Shown here in pieces: positions 24,744 to 37,169 of a stretch of DNA of 64,000 bases. Both the position numbers and the translations under genes were made by a program. The notes below the pieces were generated by a model. It had not been told where the DNA came from and did no database searches. It was given only the letters and a program-made list of their open reading frames with translations. This stretch comes from Chara braunii (lineage: Eukaryota > Streptophyta > Charophyceae > Charales > Characeae): assembly GCA_003427395.1 (NCBI GenBank), contig BFEA01000060.1:3447324-3511323 (forward strand). The letters are read 5' to 3'. The first letter of the stretch is position 1. Each line of letters begins with the position of its first letter.

Positions 24744-26193
24744 TTATTTGACCTCCCCCTCCTCTACCCTGGCCCCCTCTAATTCCAGGATGCATCTTCG
24801 CCACCATAAGGTCCAGAGGACTGTACGCCGGCCCAGGGAGAACATATTTGCTACAAAGGTGTTGTCGCAAAGGTGGGGGCAGTGTCCCAACAGAATTGCC
24901 CTCCAGTCCCAAGGCCATAATGAGCTTGGGACGATGTGCCGCCAGATCCTATCCCACCATCTCCATAGCAGGACAGTTGCAGGGCATTGTAGGAAGATGT
25001 GCTCAACCGTCTCAGGGCGCTTTTTTCTGGGGAAATTTTGGTGGCAGCCCCGACACCAAGGAAGCACCATTCCTTGTTGTTCGAGCTGTGTATGATCAAT
25101 TAGCCAGTTATTGGTCGGCAGACAACGGTGCATGATTTGTCATTGAAGAGCGAAGATTTTTGCCGGCCTTTTGTGATACTCGCTGAACCATTTGATCGAT
25201 TTGAATGTGCTTTGGTCGACATTTAGATGGCGTTGCCATCTGTCCGCCAACATATCTCTTAGTCTGCGCTTGGGCCTAAGCATCCAGTAGACTGACTTTG
25301 TTTTAAGGGCGGCTAGTTGGACTGTTCTTTCCTCCCCCCGTCCCCGCCCTCCCTTGCCTTTCCACGACCATCTCCATTCTTGGGGATCAAGGGGGAGGTT
25401 CTCAATTGGGGTCATTGGTCGATACGCTCTCCAACTGTTTTCTTCTTCAATCTCCCTGATGCGATAGACTTATGATTTTCTTTTCCAGATGAAGGGTTGA
25501 CTATTCCCTTGTAGTCGCCCTGATTCTGTAATAGGGTAACATTCAATCAGGACTTGTGCCTGATCGACTAAATGCACTAGGCCTACTTGTGAATCGTGGC
25601 CAGGTAGCCCCACCCAGTCATTTTCTTCCAACGTTGGAACTTTTTTTAGCCTGGTGTACCACTGCATTGGATGGGAAAACTTTCAATAAGTTCTTCCATT
25701 GTAGACTCGAGGGAGTGGCAGTAGCGCAAGTAACTTTTCATTCTTGCTGCACTTTTCCATTCTCCGTTTTCCCCATCCCATAGGTCCCCCACCCTCAGCA
25801 CCCCGTGTTTCACCCAAATTTTCCACGGGGAGTCCGAGTTGTTCCTTACCTGACCGAGGGAGTGTGATTAATCTATTGCCGAACAGCGGTTGCCTGATTA
25901 TCTCCTCCCATCTGTCCGGGGTGGGGCGGTCCGGGAGACTCCAGTGGGAGTCTCCTCCACGTGCGCAGAAGGCGTATCCAGTGTTCGTCCACCGGGTCAC
26001 CATTCGTGTATTTCCTGGGGAGTCTCCAATATTTGTCCTCGAGCCATATGAGAGGGTCTATTTCTGGTAGGGCTTCCGGGGCCAAGGCAGCGATTTGCGT
26101 TAGCGCCAGGGGAACCCAGGGGGAGGAGGTTTCAAAGATAATATGTTGGATCCAGTGGACGCTCAAGGCTTGAAGCTGTGTGGGAGGGTTCAC
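24744..26193 (-). pseudogene. LINE C-terminal region with zf-RVT knuckle
   Basis: Broken frames run from 26,193 to 24,744 on the minus strand. The last (24,744-25,133) contains WCRGCHQNFP, then HIFLQCPA, i.e. C-x2-C...H-x4-C, the zinc-binding motif that follows RT in many plant LINEs. The middle part (25,470-26,193) is Trp-rich, as is usual for this region, and includes a frame of about 106 codons at 25,873-26,193. Confidence 0.65.
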
Positions 26194-26376
26194 TATTCGA
26201 AGCCCTCCCCAACCTTAGGTTGAACCACCGAGTCCCATGCCACCCAACTAATAACGTGGGTATTACTGTTGTCCCCTCTCCATAGGAAGGTCGTCAGCTG
26301 TTGCTTGAGCGTCTTAAGCCCACCTTTGCTTATGGGCCAACGAATGGCTCGATACCAGAGAGTGGCAAGCACGACA

Positions 26377-27702
26377 TTATTTATAACCAGAGCCCGCCCA
26401 AAGATTTGTGACGGGTTTCCCTTTGGCTGTGAGCGACGCTCCTAAGATTCTGAGGGGGTCGTCCGGGGGAAGCCAAGTAATGCGCGGGTTTTCTGGCGGT
26501 CTGCCCCCCTGATGGTGCGGACACCAGCCCACAGTTTTTTGCCCCCAATTGACCGCCATGTCTGACACGCGACCGAAGCGGTTTATGAGGGCATGGATCT
26601 CTTCCATGTTTTGTGCATTTGCTTCAACCATAATAATAAGGTCGTCTACAAACAGGGAACAAATGGGTACCGCTTCCTCCAGGATGTTGGGGATCCTGAT
26701 TCGGGTTACATCTTTGTTGTGTCTTAAGTTAGCCGAAAGGGCCTCCATGATGATCAGGAAGAGATAAGGGGCGATGAGGTCTCCTTGCCTAACCAATCGC
26801 TGGAGCTCAAAGGGAGGTGTCACCAATCCATTTACCTGTACACAGGTGGTGGCGTTTTTATGTAGGATGCGTACCCATCGTCAAAAAACCGACCCAAAGT
26901 TAATTTTTTCCAAGCATTTATCTAGAAAGATCCGGTCGACGTGATCGTATGCCTTCTCGAAATCGATGAAGACGATCGCCGCATTTGCCCGGTTTCGTCG
27001 CGCTAGACAAACAATTTCATTTATCAACAGGATATTCTCTTGTATGTTCCGACCGGCCATGAATCCCGTCTGAGCTGGGTGGATCACATCTGTCAGGATC
27101 TCCGCTGTACGATTTGCCAAGGTTTTGGAGAGGATTTTGTAGACGACTGTAAGGAGAGTAATTGGTCGGTAATTCCTAATGTTCATTTTATCCTCTTTTT
27201 TATACAGCAGAGTCAGCACTCCTTTCCCCACTACTTCCCCCATTTCCTCGTCCTCCCAGACTTGTTGATAGAACGCCCACAGATCTGTGCTTAATTCTGA
27301 CCACATTGTTTCCCAAAATTCTTTGGGGAAACCATCTATGCCTGGTGTTATTTCTTCCCTCATCTGAAGGAGTGCTGCCCATATCTCCTCCTTTGTCAGG
27401 AGACGTTCCAGGTACTCTTGCTGCATGGGGGAGAGACGTTTGTCCATAGGCGCTAGGAATTCTTCCAGATCTCGCGTCCATGCCTGCCCCCGCGGGGTCG
27501 GGAGTTGGGATTTATAGAGTTGTTTGAAGAAGTTGCGTGTGATTAGGGTGCAGTGTGCAGTATTCGTTGCTATGATTTCGTCCCCTCTGGACGGGTTGTA
27601 CAATGCCTCAATTATCGTACGTCTCGCGCGGGCAGTCGCCTGTCCATTGTGGCTTCCTGAGTGAACTTGGACATTTTCCCTCGTATTCTGATGCCCTGCC
27701 AT
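26377..27702 (-). pseudogene. LINE reverse transcriptase domain
   Basis: The frame 26,881-27,702 (273 codons) runs through GIDGFPKEFW, NYRPITLLTVVYKILSKTLA, TGFMAGRNIQENILL and FIDFEKAYDHVD, i.e. RT blocks 1-3 including the first catalytic Asp. The frame 26,377-26,826 continues with LVRQGDLIAPYLF and FVDDLIIM, a FADD-type catalytic box with Val. Between them (26,827-26,880) the frame is broken. RT copies the element RNA at the nicked target site. The order and motifs match L1-type LINEs of plants and algae. Confidence 0.85.
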
Positions 27703-27941
27703 CTATGCTGTGCATATTAAAGAAGTTTGGCCTTCACTTCCTGGATGTGTGCGGTGAGAAGATGTGAATCTGCCTGGTATTCCAGGCTTAGCAGTTCCTG
27801 ATGAATAGTAAATTATTGTTGATGTCTTAGAGCCGCTTTTGCTTTAGAGAAGTCTTTGCATTTCTTAGCTAGGAAGATGAGACGATTGTTGAACCACGTA
27901 GAGAACAAGTCGAAATGTCCTTTCTGTTGGCGCCAGAACTG

Positions 27942-28710
27942 TCACTCATACTGGATCATCTGTTTGAATTGGTGGTCGAGTAAAAGTGAGGTATTTAGCT
28001 TGAAAAATTTGGGTCCTTGATCCGGTCTTTTTCGCATAGTGAGTATTATTTCGCATGTTTTGTGGTTCAGGTCTGGATGTGGACTGCGCGGGAGAATGGC
28101 AACCCATCGAAGAGCGCCCTCTAAGTCATTGGAGAGTAGTATGAGGTCGATTCGTGACTTGGACAGCCTGGCCGGATCGCTGTCCCTTATACAGGAGAAG
28201 GTCCGGTCCACCGGGTGCAGACGGCGGAAGGTGTCGAAGACTGCGAGGTTTTTTCACAGGTCAGCAATCATTTTCTCGTCTTCTTCTGCTGTGACGGTGG
28301 GGGACCCCTGAGGGTTCCACCTGTCTTGCCCTCTCTCTGGGGCGGCATTAAAGTCCCCTGCAATAACCAACGGGATGCCATCCGGTACTCGTGCCCCTAG
28401 GTTGCCTAAAAAAGTTCTCCTCTCCAGCATTCCAAGTACTGACACCCACCGTCCTTCTTCCTCGTCCACCGCCCAATGGACTATCTCAAACCTGGAATCG
28501 GGCGCTGCCCAAATCGCCACCCCCGCTGAGCCCGGTCTAGGGGCATAGGATGTTACTGCCGTGTGGGGCCAGACCCACCTTGTGGGCTCTGTTATGTGCT
28601 GGTTTATCCTGCAGGTGAGTCTCCTGCACACATATCACATCTGACCATTGTCGCCCCCCCACCCCTCTAAGTTGATCCCAAATGGCCTGACGTTTTTTCT
28701 GGATTGTAGG
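27942..28710 (-). pseudogene. LINE endonuclease (APE-like) domain
   Basis: Reading leftward from 28,700 the peptide DVICVQETHL carries the catalytic Glu of the family. The frame 28,254-28,631 has LVIAGDFNAAPE (the conserved GDFN), and 27,942-28,211 has SRIDLILLS and SPHPDLNHKT, a variant of the terminal S-D-H motif. This domain nicks target DNA to prime reverse transcription. It lies in at least two frames with breaks near 28,240 and 28,550. Its N-terminus is missing. Confidence 0.75.
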
Positions 28711-28720
28711 TCGCTATCAA

Positions 28721-28986
28721 ACCCTTTTCGGAGAAGCTTTCGGAGTTCGCCAAAGCCTTTTTTGAGTTTGGTGTTTTTGCTAAGTTTTTTGTTACTACTC
28801 CAAATATGGCGAAACTGAATACAGATATACCCTAAAGCACATTATAACAGGCAAAAAGAAAAACCGAGAAAAAAGTAAAAATTCAGGGAAATATGGCAGT
28901 TTCATTGAAAAAATCACCAAAATTCGCCGAATTTTGGGCCTTCCATTAACCGCTTCTCGTGTGTGTGTCTGTGTGTGTGTGTGTGT
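28721..28986. other. AT-rich DNA ending in (TG)n
   Basis: No gene; a GTGTGT run leads into the assembly gap. Confidence 0.6.
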
Positions 28987-29470
28987 NNNNNNNNNNNNNN
29001 NNNNNNNNNNNNNNNNNNNNNNNNNNNNNNNNNNNNNNNNNNNNNNNNNNNNNNNNNNNNNNNNNNNNNNNNNNNNNNNNNNNNNNNNNNNNNNNNNNNN
29101 NNNNNNNNNNNNNNNNNNNNNNNNNNNNNNNNNNNNNNNNNNNNNNNNNNNNNNNNNNNNNNNNNNNNNNNNNNNNNNNNNNNNNNNNNNNNNNNNNNNN
29201 NNNNNNNNNNNNNNNNNNNNNNNNNNNNNNNNNNNNNNNNNNNNNNNNNNNNNNNNNNNNNNNNNNNNNNNNNNNNNNNNNNNNNNNNNNNNNNNNNNNN
29301 NNNNNNNNNNNNNNNNNNNNNNNNNNNNNNNNNNNNNNNNNNNNNNNNNNNNNNNNNNNNNNNNNNNNNNNNNNNNNNNNNNNNNNNNNNNNNNNNNNNN
29401 NNNNNNNNNNNNNNNNNNNNNNNNNNNNNNNNNNNNNNNNNNNNNNNNNNNNNNNNNNNNNNNNNNNNNN
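28987..29470. other. Assembly gap (484 N)
   Basis: Run of N starting within a (TG)n tract. Confidence 1.
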
Positions 29471-29658
29471 AAATAAAAAGAAAAAAAGAAAGGCAACAAT
29501 CATTGATTTTTTGATTGATTGGTTGATTAGTTGGTTTGCGGGGGCTCACAAGGGGGGGGGGGGCCTCGCCCCAACCAATCAATCAATATATGTTGTCTAC
29601 CGCGTGGGCGCGGGGAACGCAGCCCTAAGGTAACCAAAGGAATGAGACTAAGAGCTCG

Positions 29659-29726
<68 letters not shown>

Positions 29727-29813
29727 TCCATTTATTGTTACGAGTGTGAGAGAGAGATGGAGAGTGAGAGAGAGAAAGAAAGAGAGATAGATAGAGAGGC
29801 AGGGGGGAGGGCT

Positions 29814-29888
<75 letters not shown>

Positions 29889-29999
29889 TTTTGTTCCAAA
29901 CTTACTGAATTTGGAGCACTTTTTTAGTTGGCCCACACATGGTTGAGTAACAAAAATAGAGAAAAAGTCGAATCGATGCGATGATTATTTCTCGGTCTA
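29471..29999. repeat. (AG)n microsatellites, two blocks
   Basis: The blocks at about 29,662-29,720 and 29,813-29,888 are each followed by the same GAGAGTTTTGTTCCA phrase, so the AG run plus its right flank is duplicated. Confidence 0.9.
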
Positions 30000-30530
30000 A
30001 ATGATTTTTTTAAAATATTCTAATATTTTTCCTAGAAAAACACAACCTCATCTATGGTTCTCAAAATTTGAGATTTTTTTGTGGGTTACTCCGAGCACAG
30101 AAAATCGTCAAAGGTGCCTCTTGCAAAACTCTTGTTTCATTGCGCCCGACCTCCCTGTTTTGAGAAGACTTGCCTCAACAATTGGGCCTGAGGGCCTTTT
30201 TGCAGTTCACATGCCCTCACTTTGTTTCGGGGTCCGCTTCCACACGTGGACCCGTCCAATGCCCCCCACTTCTTTTTGGGGTCCACTTCCACCCGAGGAC
30301 CTGTTCTTCCTTTTTCCAAAAGTCCCAGTTCTACCAGAGCTAGTTGTAGGTAGTCCGCAAATTTGGCAAGGACCGGTTCCCCAAATTGTTTCGCCCCCTA
30401 AGAACCCACTTTGCGTCCTGGTCGCCCGCCGCCAAAAATGCGACGCCTTGACACAAACGCCGAATCCCAGTAGACCGCAGCTTTAGGGCTGCGAATGTAG
30501 CTCGTGTGGGTGCCTAGATTGGTTGGAAAC
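30000..30530. other. No recognised gene
   Basis: A 161-codon plus-strand frame (30,001-30,486) is open, Pro-rich and free of known motifs. It contains two similar blocks (GGGGTCCGCTTCCAC and GGGGTCCACTTCCAC), which suggests repeat origin rather than a gene. Confidence 0.35.
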
Positions 30531-31440
30531 ATAAGCGGACAACGACTTGTTGAATCTTCGCCAAAAGTAATTATGAAGTAGGAAAGATTCAACGATTTTG
30601 AAGTTTTATGAAATCGGGTTTCAACGATATAAAAGGTGTTGAAAATGTTGAATGCCCTCCCCTGCATGAAGTCGAATATTCTGAAAACTTTGAAGTCGTG
30701 AAAATGTGGAATATCATGAATGCCCGCTTATATTGTAATGCAAATAGACGTTGAAGATTTTAAAAATTTTAAAGTAGTGAAAATGCTAAATTTTTTGTAC
30801 CCCACCGAGGTATCTGTATGAATTTTGACGCCGGACTTGAAGATTTTGAAATTTTTGAAGTGGTGAAAATGCTGAAAATTGTGAGTCTCCCCCCGTCTCC
30901 CCCTGTTTTGTTTTCTTTAAGGAGGGGTTGCTCATAATATTCAGTACATTCACCAATTCAAAAATTTCAAAAATTTCAAAAATTTCATAATCTATATCTA
31001 TGTAGCACATTGAACATGTTCGGAGCTTTTCTGAACATCCAAATATGTTCGGGTGTTCGGCCGAACGTCTCCTGAACATGTTCGACCGAAAATATTCAAA
31101 AAAAAAAAAAAAAAAAAAAAATTGGTTTTTTATTTTTAACTCGAGTTTGGTTACGAATTTGGGCATACCTCCCAGACAAACGTTGTTTGTATTATTATTT
31201 TATAAAATATATATGTTTTTCAGATTTTTAGAAGAACTTATTTTGTTTTTATGTTCGCGTTCAGAGAGTTTCGGCGCTTGTTCGCGTTCGGTCCCGAACG
31301 TTCGGGTTCGGTCACCGAACCCGAACACGATGCTACACACTTCTATATGTATATTAAATTTGAAGATTCTGAAAATTTTGAAGTGGTGAAGATGCTGAAA
31401 AACCTGAACGTTGCTCCCCTTCAGTACCTATGTAAATGTT
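30531..31440. repeat. Dispersed GAAGATTTTGAA-type repeat units
   Basis: A phrase like GAAGATTTTGAAATTTTTGA followed by GTGGTGAAAATGCTGAA occurs at about 30,750, 30,838 and 31,361, and less exactly near 30,590. An inverted stretch lies near 30,955-30,985. The unit is interrupted by the element at 31,001-31,337. Confidence 0.7.
31001..31337. mobile_element. Non-autonomous element with TGTAGCA ends and GTTCGG words
   Basis: It begins TGTAGCAcattgaacatgttcgg and ends ccgaacacgaTGCTACA, so the ends are inverted repeats. Inside each end are several GTTCGG/CCGAAC words, and the core is AT-rich with a phrase near CAGACAAACGTTGTTTGTAT that recurs in the elements at 32.6 and 33.7 kb. Clear target duplications were not found. 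Confidence 0.5.
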
Positions 31441-32591
31441 GAATATTAGTGGAGTCGTTAACCACCTCTCGTTGGAAATATCCCAAAGTACCGTTGACCT
31501 ATACCGAGGAAAGGGTCTCTTGGCATGCCACTTATTAACAATTTCTATATCATTATTACTCTCTTTTTTGAGTCCTACCTCTACATTATCTCATTTTTTT
31601 TTCCCTTTATCTTCCCCTCCCCTCTCTCTTTTTGTTCCTCAATGCACTTTCAAATCTATAGGTCTATGTTAATACCCCTCCATCCCTCAAGGTCCACATA
31701 CTCTCAGCGTGTGTCTCAGAGTCAGAGCCTATTCTCTCAATCCTTTCCTCCCCACTTTCATCCTTCTACAACCTACCTTACCCCCTATCCCGGTTAGATC
31801 ACCTCCCTTGCAGCCCCTTCGCCTACTACCTCCTCAATAGCTTCCTATATCCCATACGCCCATTTTTTTTATCTTTCTACACTGACTTCCGATACATCTC
31901 CAATACTGTCAAAAATTTGCTCACATGCTCAACCCCTTTCTGTTTGTCCCGAAGGTACTCCATTATCACAGTCATGCGAATATTCTCTAATGTTGGATCC
32001 CCAAGCACCCGAAACACCATATGTTTCCCTTATTTAAACCTATCATTTGACAATGTCCAAATCGCTCAGCAAAACCTTTGTTACATACAGTGCTTCCCTG
32101 TTCGTATTGTTCGTCCGCATGACCGTGCCCAATAAAATCATAGAGATGCCTTATAAAGGCATGCCATGCAGTTGCCGTTTATCCCCACCATTCTCACAAA
32201 GTCCGCACATGGGGGTGGATCATTTCCACTTGCTCGCTGTCGGTTGCACACGTCATGTCCTTTTATAAATTTGCCTAGTGTCGTAGGGACGGCCAAAGGA
32301 TACACCATCCACAACAGCCTTGTCTTCTTTTGGTCCGACATGTCTCACAAAATCGCAATTTGCATCTTCCAGGTGTGTAACCGAAATCCAGTCTCGCTTT
32401 GCCGACCTCCGCTTTAGCTCTTCCACTATATCGAATGTTGTGAGCAGTGACTTATATATAAGCTTAGTAGTTATCGGATGCAAGTGAATTTTTTTTAAGT
32501 TTATGTTGTTGTCTCTCGGATCCATTCATGTGGATACACTACCAAAGTTCATCTCAACTGTTACATCCTAAAAGGTCAAAACTCCACTAGC
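31441..32591 (-). other. Possible decayed coding region, family unknown
   Basis: On the minus strand a 90-codon frame (32,253-32,525) reads with normal-looking amino-acid use. A different frame continues after breaks (for example RVLGDPTLENIRMTVIMEYL near 31,990). No family is recognised. It could be a broken transposon protein or chance. The plus strand here is pyrimidine-rich without motifs. Confidence 0.2.
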
Positions 32592-32691
32592 CAGGGTAAC
32601 CGGCGTTCGGGACGGGCCGAACGCCCGAACCCGAACGCCCGAACGTATGGGACCCCTTGGGGATGCGTTCGGTCGTTCGAGCCGAACGCGG

Positions 32692-32730
<39 letters not shown>

Positions 32731-33340
32731 GAAAAAAAGATATGTTATGAAGAAAAATAAATTAAACAATATTTGCCAGAGCATTACATCTGAATTCCTT
32801 ACCAAATTTGAAATAAAAATAAAATACGGAAAATAAATACTAATAATCAAAATAAATACAAAAAAAAAAAAAGAATTAAATTTAGTGAATGCGCGAGCAT
32901 GTTTTCGACACCGCCATCTTGGCGATTTTTCATTTTTTTTTTTGGCATAGCTAAATGCCCTGAAAATTTACAGATGTGTACTTCACATAATACAAAATCC
33001 ACTAAAAAAGTTTCAAAAAATAATAAAATTATTTAGACCCCGAACTAAAGTGAAAACAAAAAGTAAAAAGTGAAAAAATACGTGGGCGAGCACGTTTTGA
33101 CACCGCCATCTTTGGCGATTTTTACTTCTTATTTGCCTTAGCCAAACGACTTGAACATTTACAGGCATGTACTTCACGTCATAAAAAACCCAAAAAAAAA
33201 AAAAATCAGAAAACAATTATTATTTTTAGGCCCCGAAANAATTTTTGGCGGGGGCCGAACGTCGTCGGGTTCGGACCCCGAACGCCCATACGTACGGAGG
33301 TCTGCCCGGGGACCTCTGTACGTACGGGCTGGTGACCCTG
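32592..33340. mobile_element. GTTCGG-word element, CAGGGT ends
   Basis: It begins CAGGGTAACCGGCGTTCGGG and ends GTACGGGCTGGTGACCCTG, so the 13-bp ends are imperfect inverted repeats of CAGGGTNACC. Both subterminal regions are dense in CCGAACG-type words (right end partly CGTACGG). The interior is A/T-rich and holds two copies of the 'CGAGCACGTTTTGACACCGC' phrase. Flanks CCACTAGC and CCACTTTT match only in part. The single N at 33,239 is an ambiguous base. Confidence 0.55.
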
Positions 33341-33489
33341 CCACTTTTTCCAATCCTACAGTACCGATGTCCATGTTCTAAGGCTAGGGAACCCCTCTCA
33401 AGTCACTCTATTGCGTCATCGCTTCTACTTTGAACAACTGCATCGAAATTTGTTCCCCTTTGTTCTTCATTCATTTCCCCATCGCTACC

Positions 33490-33885
33490 CGCTATTTTAT
33501 TTTTTGCTATGTTATCATTTTTCCGATGGCAAGACGTCCTGGCCGGACAGTCAGGAGGCTCTCGGACGTCCGGGCCCGGATAACTTCATTTTTAGCAGTT
33601 AAAAGCACGAGAAAAAAAATAAAAATGGGGACGTTTTAATTTTATTTTTTATTTGAAAATTGACAATGAATTTCGATGTTATCCCAAGGCAAACGTTGTT
33701 CAATTTATTTTTCTGCATAACATAGTTTATTTTTGGATTTTGTTTAAGTTTTTTTTTTTTTTTTTTTTTTTTTTCCCGTTCGGGCTTGGACAAACTGCCC
33801 GGGGAGGATGTCCACCCGTTTGTCCGACCGGACAACTCCGAACGATCAGGGGGTCCCGGATGTCCGATCAGGTATCCTATATTTT
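33490..33885. mobile_element. Related element using a GGACG/GTCCGG word
   Basis: Left words GACGTCC, GGCCGGACAG, GGACGTCCGGG (33,533-33,585) and right words TTGTCCGACCGGAC, GGATGTCCGATC (33,818-33,870) flank an AT-rich core (33,650-33,770). That core closely matches the 32.7-32.8 kb core in inverted orientation: CAATTTATTTTTCTGCATAACATA here against TTAATTTATTTTTCTTCATAACATA there. Core and architecture are shared, but the word differs. Element ends were not defined. Confidence 0.45.
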
Positions 33886-36124
33886 TTTTAGAATCCTTAC
33901 ATATTATAGTTTGGATCTTCATATTGAATTAACCCAGATAGGCTTGAGTATGATCATGATTAACTTATAATTCATTAAAGGTATCTAGGTCTGTTGGGTT
34001 GTTATTGAGTTGTTCTTCACATGGTTTTAAGGCATACATGAGTTTTTATAAAACTCTCATGTTATCAAACGCATGCTTGACGAAAAAAATTGTCACCCTT
34101 TCTCCAAGCTTTGCCACACCTTCATTAAACAATTATCTGTGTAAGACATAAATATGTTTGATGACTAAGAAGTTCCAAAAGGTGTGTATCAATTGAACAA
34201 AATTTGAAATAGATGTGTTTAATTTAAAATATTTTGAGGTCCTTGCTATATGACATGAAAAATATTTTTAATACAATATTCATATAATAAAGAAAGTGAC
34301 ACAAATGTATGAGCATGATATCGGTTGGTGTGAGTAGTACTACTAGTTCGTGTGAGATCGAGGACTATCGCCATCCACCAAACATAACACATATGCATCG
34401 TATTCAAGTTTTTTTTAACATTTAAAATTGTATTCGAAGATAACAGTTGTTCGAATATAATACAAATGTGTTGTATTCAAAAATAAACGTTGTTGGAATA
34501 TAACATATATGCGTTGTATTTGAATCTAAAGCAACCTATGTGTTGTATTTGTTTACAACACTTATGCATTATGTTCGGGAAAAAACGATAGTCAATTATG
34601 AAGTCGTTAAGTTTTATCTCTCCTTTACATCGAAAAACCTCAACCGATTATGGGGGTACCATCTGTTAGGTAGTTGGGTCGATGCCCTAAGAGCATTTGT
34701 CGAAGGTGAGATTAAACCCTTTTAATATTTATGAGTGAGTAGGGGTGAAGACCTTCATTTTTGTACAAATAAAAAGAAAAGGGGGGACGATATGATGTAA
34801 ACGAGTAACGACCCCTTTCATAAGTATGCTTTCAAATTCAGGATCAGTCAAAAACTTAATTCATCGGAGGAAGCACTTGAATCGTCGCAATATGGGATTT
34901 AGGGCCAATGGAGCCACCATATTACATGAATGGATCTGCTCACTAAAGGGTTAGCAACTTCAAATTGTGGTTATATATATCGAATACATGTTATCCGAAA
35001 TTGGTATTTAACATTTTATCATGGTTATAAGATTTTTCATAAAGTGCAAGACGCCATTAAATATGAGCAACACCTCGTTGAGGTATGTCTATGAGTCTCG
35101 CGCCACCACTCCCAATTTTACGTTTTCATGAGTGGTGTTGTGCTTCACGGGAGTCTTTATTGAACACACTCGATAATTGATCGAGAACTATCAGAGCGAT
35201 TCCCCAAAGATGACTTGATTTTCTCGAGTCCTTAGTCTGCACACTGTAAAAAATTGGGCACCTTTCCTCCAACCTTAAATTTTGAGAGTGGGCGTTGCCT
35301 TGGGACCCAACATTTTTTTTTTTTTTCTCATCATCGTGTGTTGAGATGCGTGTAGAAAGTTATGTGGAGCGAGGCCTTCATTCACTCAAAATTAAGAGTT
35401 TGACAACTCTCAGTATAGTCCCAAATTTTGAGATGCATCGAGAGTGATTGAGCAAGACCTTCTATCTATGTATCAGGATTTCATGTCGGTTATCGAAAGT
35501 CAGATCTTTTCATTTGATTTTCCACTGTCAGATCTCCTCTTAAAGACCTAGACACCGTTCAATTCGGCGTGCCCCTTAGCACAAGCTCCTAGGGTCAGGC
35601 TGGTTAGTTTTATGTTTGTGTTAACCTAGTGAAAACTTGCACATGTAAGACCAAATGTGTGTTTTCTTAGTCTGAACATAACACCGCTGGCGGATGTCCC
35701 TCAGAAGTAGGTGGATTTCATTTGTCATGGAAACGAGCATGCACTGTCGGACTTTTTGAAGAGGCATTTCGCATTAGAACATGAGTATATCTCGAAAATC
35801 ACGAATAAGCCTCTCTGTAAAGTTCGAGGACTTAGTACAAGGCCTGTCTGGGGGAGGGCAAAAATTGTTTTTAGTTCATTGTCGCACCCACCCCAAGGCA
35901 TGGGACCATTTTTTTCTTCCACTCGGGCTTTTGAGGCTCTATCCTAAGCCTCCAAAAGTTTAGGAGAGGCTCACTTGCGACTTTCAATTTGCGTGGGTCC
36001 ATGTACTGGTGGTTTAGGAGGAGGCTAAAAGCAATATCCCTTCCAAAAAGAAGGATAGACTTAGGGCTTATTAACACAAGGAGGTTCGTGTATTATTCTC
36101 ACAATAGATGTCACCTTGATGTGT
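33886..36124. other. AT-rich DNA without a recognised gene
   Basis: Repeated ATAACACATATGCGTTGTATT-like phrases occur at 34,385-34,570 (four diverged copies). Minor open frames (for example 35,711-35,947) show no domain. Confidence 0.5.
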
Positions 36125-37034
36125 CTGAGGGCATACTCTTACGGGGACCTTAAGTTGCAAATATCAGGGGCATTTGGTACCATGCCTTTTGTGCCTTTGG
36201 GTGCCCATGCGATCACACACGAGCTTTGTGTCTACAAAGGATAGAGTTGTGACCCTGACATTTGGGACTCAGAACTGCACGTAGTCACACTGGTTACACC
36301 CAAAAGTACATAGAGTTTTTTTTTTTTTTTATGTTGATCTAACACGCATGGGTGTTTTGCTCATGCACAAATTTCTTGAAATACCTCACGGAGAAATAAA
36401 AAATTGAAAAGGTAATTTGATATCATCTTTGAAGGTGGTCTGAAAAAAGGTCCTCTTGCGGCCCTGCAGAATGCTAACAAAAGGGTCGCCAAAAAGTACA
36501 TTTGGTAGCGGGTCTCTCCAACGTGACCCAAAAACTGCCTCAAATTTTGGGATTTAATGTCATCAAGTTCCGGCGTGACTCACGCGGGGACCTAAAGTCA
36601 CAAATATTTGAGGCGTTTGGTACCACAATTTGCTACTTTTGGTTACCCGTGTGGTCACACGGGCGGACTCTGTCCACAAAGGACACAGTCGCGGCCCTGA
36701 CAAACGCACGTCCTAGGAACTGCACGTAGTCACACTGGTTACACGCAAAAATATATAGAGGTTTTTTTTTTTCCAATGGTGAATTAACACGCACGATTGT
36801 TTTGCTTAAGCACAAATTTCTTGAAATACCTCATGGAGAAATAAAATTTGAAAAGGTAATTTGATACCACCTCTAGGGGTGGTCTCAAAAAGGGTCCTCC
36901 CGCGGTCCGACAGGTTACTGACAAAAGGGTCACCAAAAAATACATTTGGGTAGCGGGCCTCTCCATTGTGACCTGAAAACTGCCTCAAATTTTGGGATTT
37001 AAGGTCATTAGGTCCCCGTGTGAGTATGCCCTGA
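36125..37034. mobile_element. TIR element with CTGAGGGCATACTC ends
   Basis: It begins CTGAGGGCATACTC...CGGGGACC and ends GGTCCCCGTGTGAGTATGCC followed by CTGA, giving about 25-bp terminal inverted repeats. The interior carries two tandem copies (period about 444 bp) of a block including AAATTTCTTGAAATACCTCA (36,368 and 36,812) and CTGCACGTAGTCACACTGGT. There is no coding capacity. Related ends occur at 37,112, 37,985, 38,800 and 51,741. Confidence 0.6.
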
Positions 37035-37169
37035 CTGGTTTTGGGGTTCCTTCGAGTTGCACCTATCCACAATCACGCCCAGAGATAAGTTGAAAAAGTC
37101 CTCCTGGACTCGGGGCATACTCACACGAGGACCAAAAGTCTCAAATTTTTGAGGCATTTGGATAAGGGT

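Larger units (their letters stand above)
24080..28720 (-). mobile_element. L1-like non-LTR retrotransposon (LINE), decayed
   Basis: On the minus strand the order is apurinic-type endonuclease, reverse transcriptase, then a C-terminal CCHC knuckle, over about 4.6 kb. The 3' end is placed at the short T-rich stretch near 24,080 followed by GAAAGTGACGCCATTG. The 5' end is truncated: the endonuclease begins around QAIWDQLRGVGG, without the usual initial W-N-x-R-G motif. Stops and frameshifts separate the parts, so this copy cannot move by itself. Confidence 0.85.
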
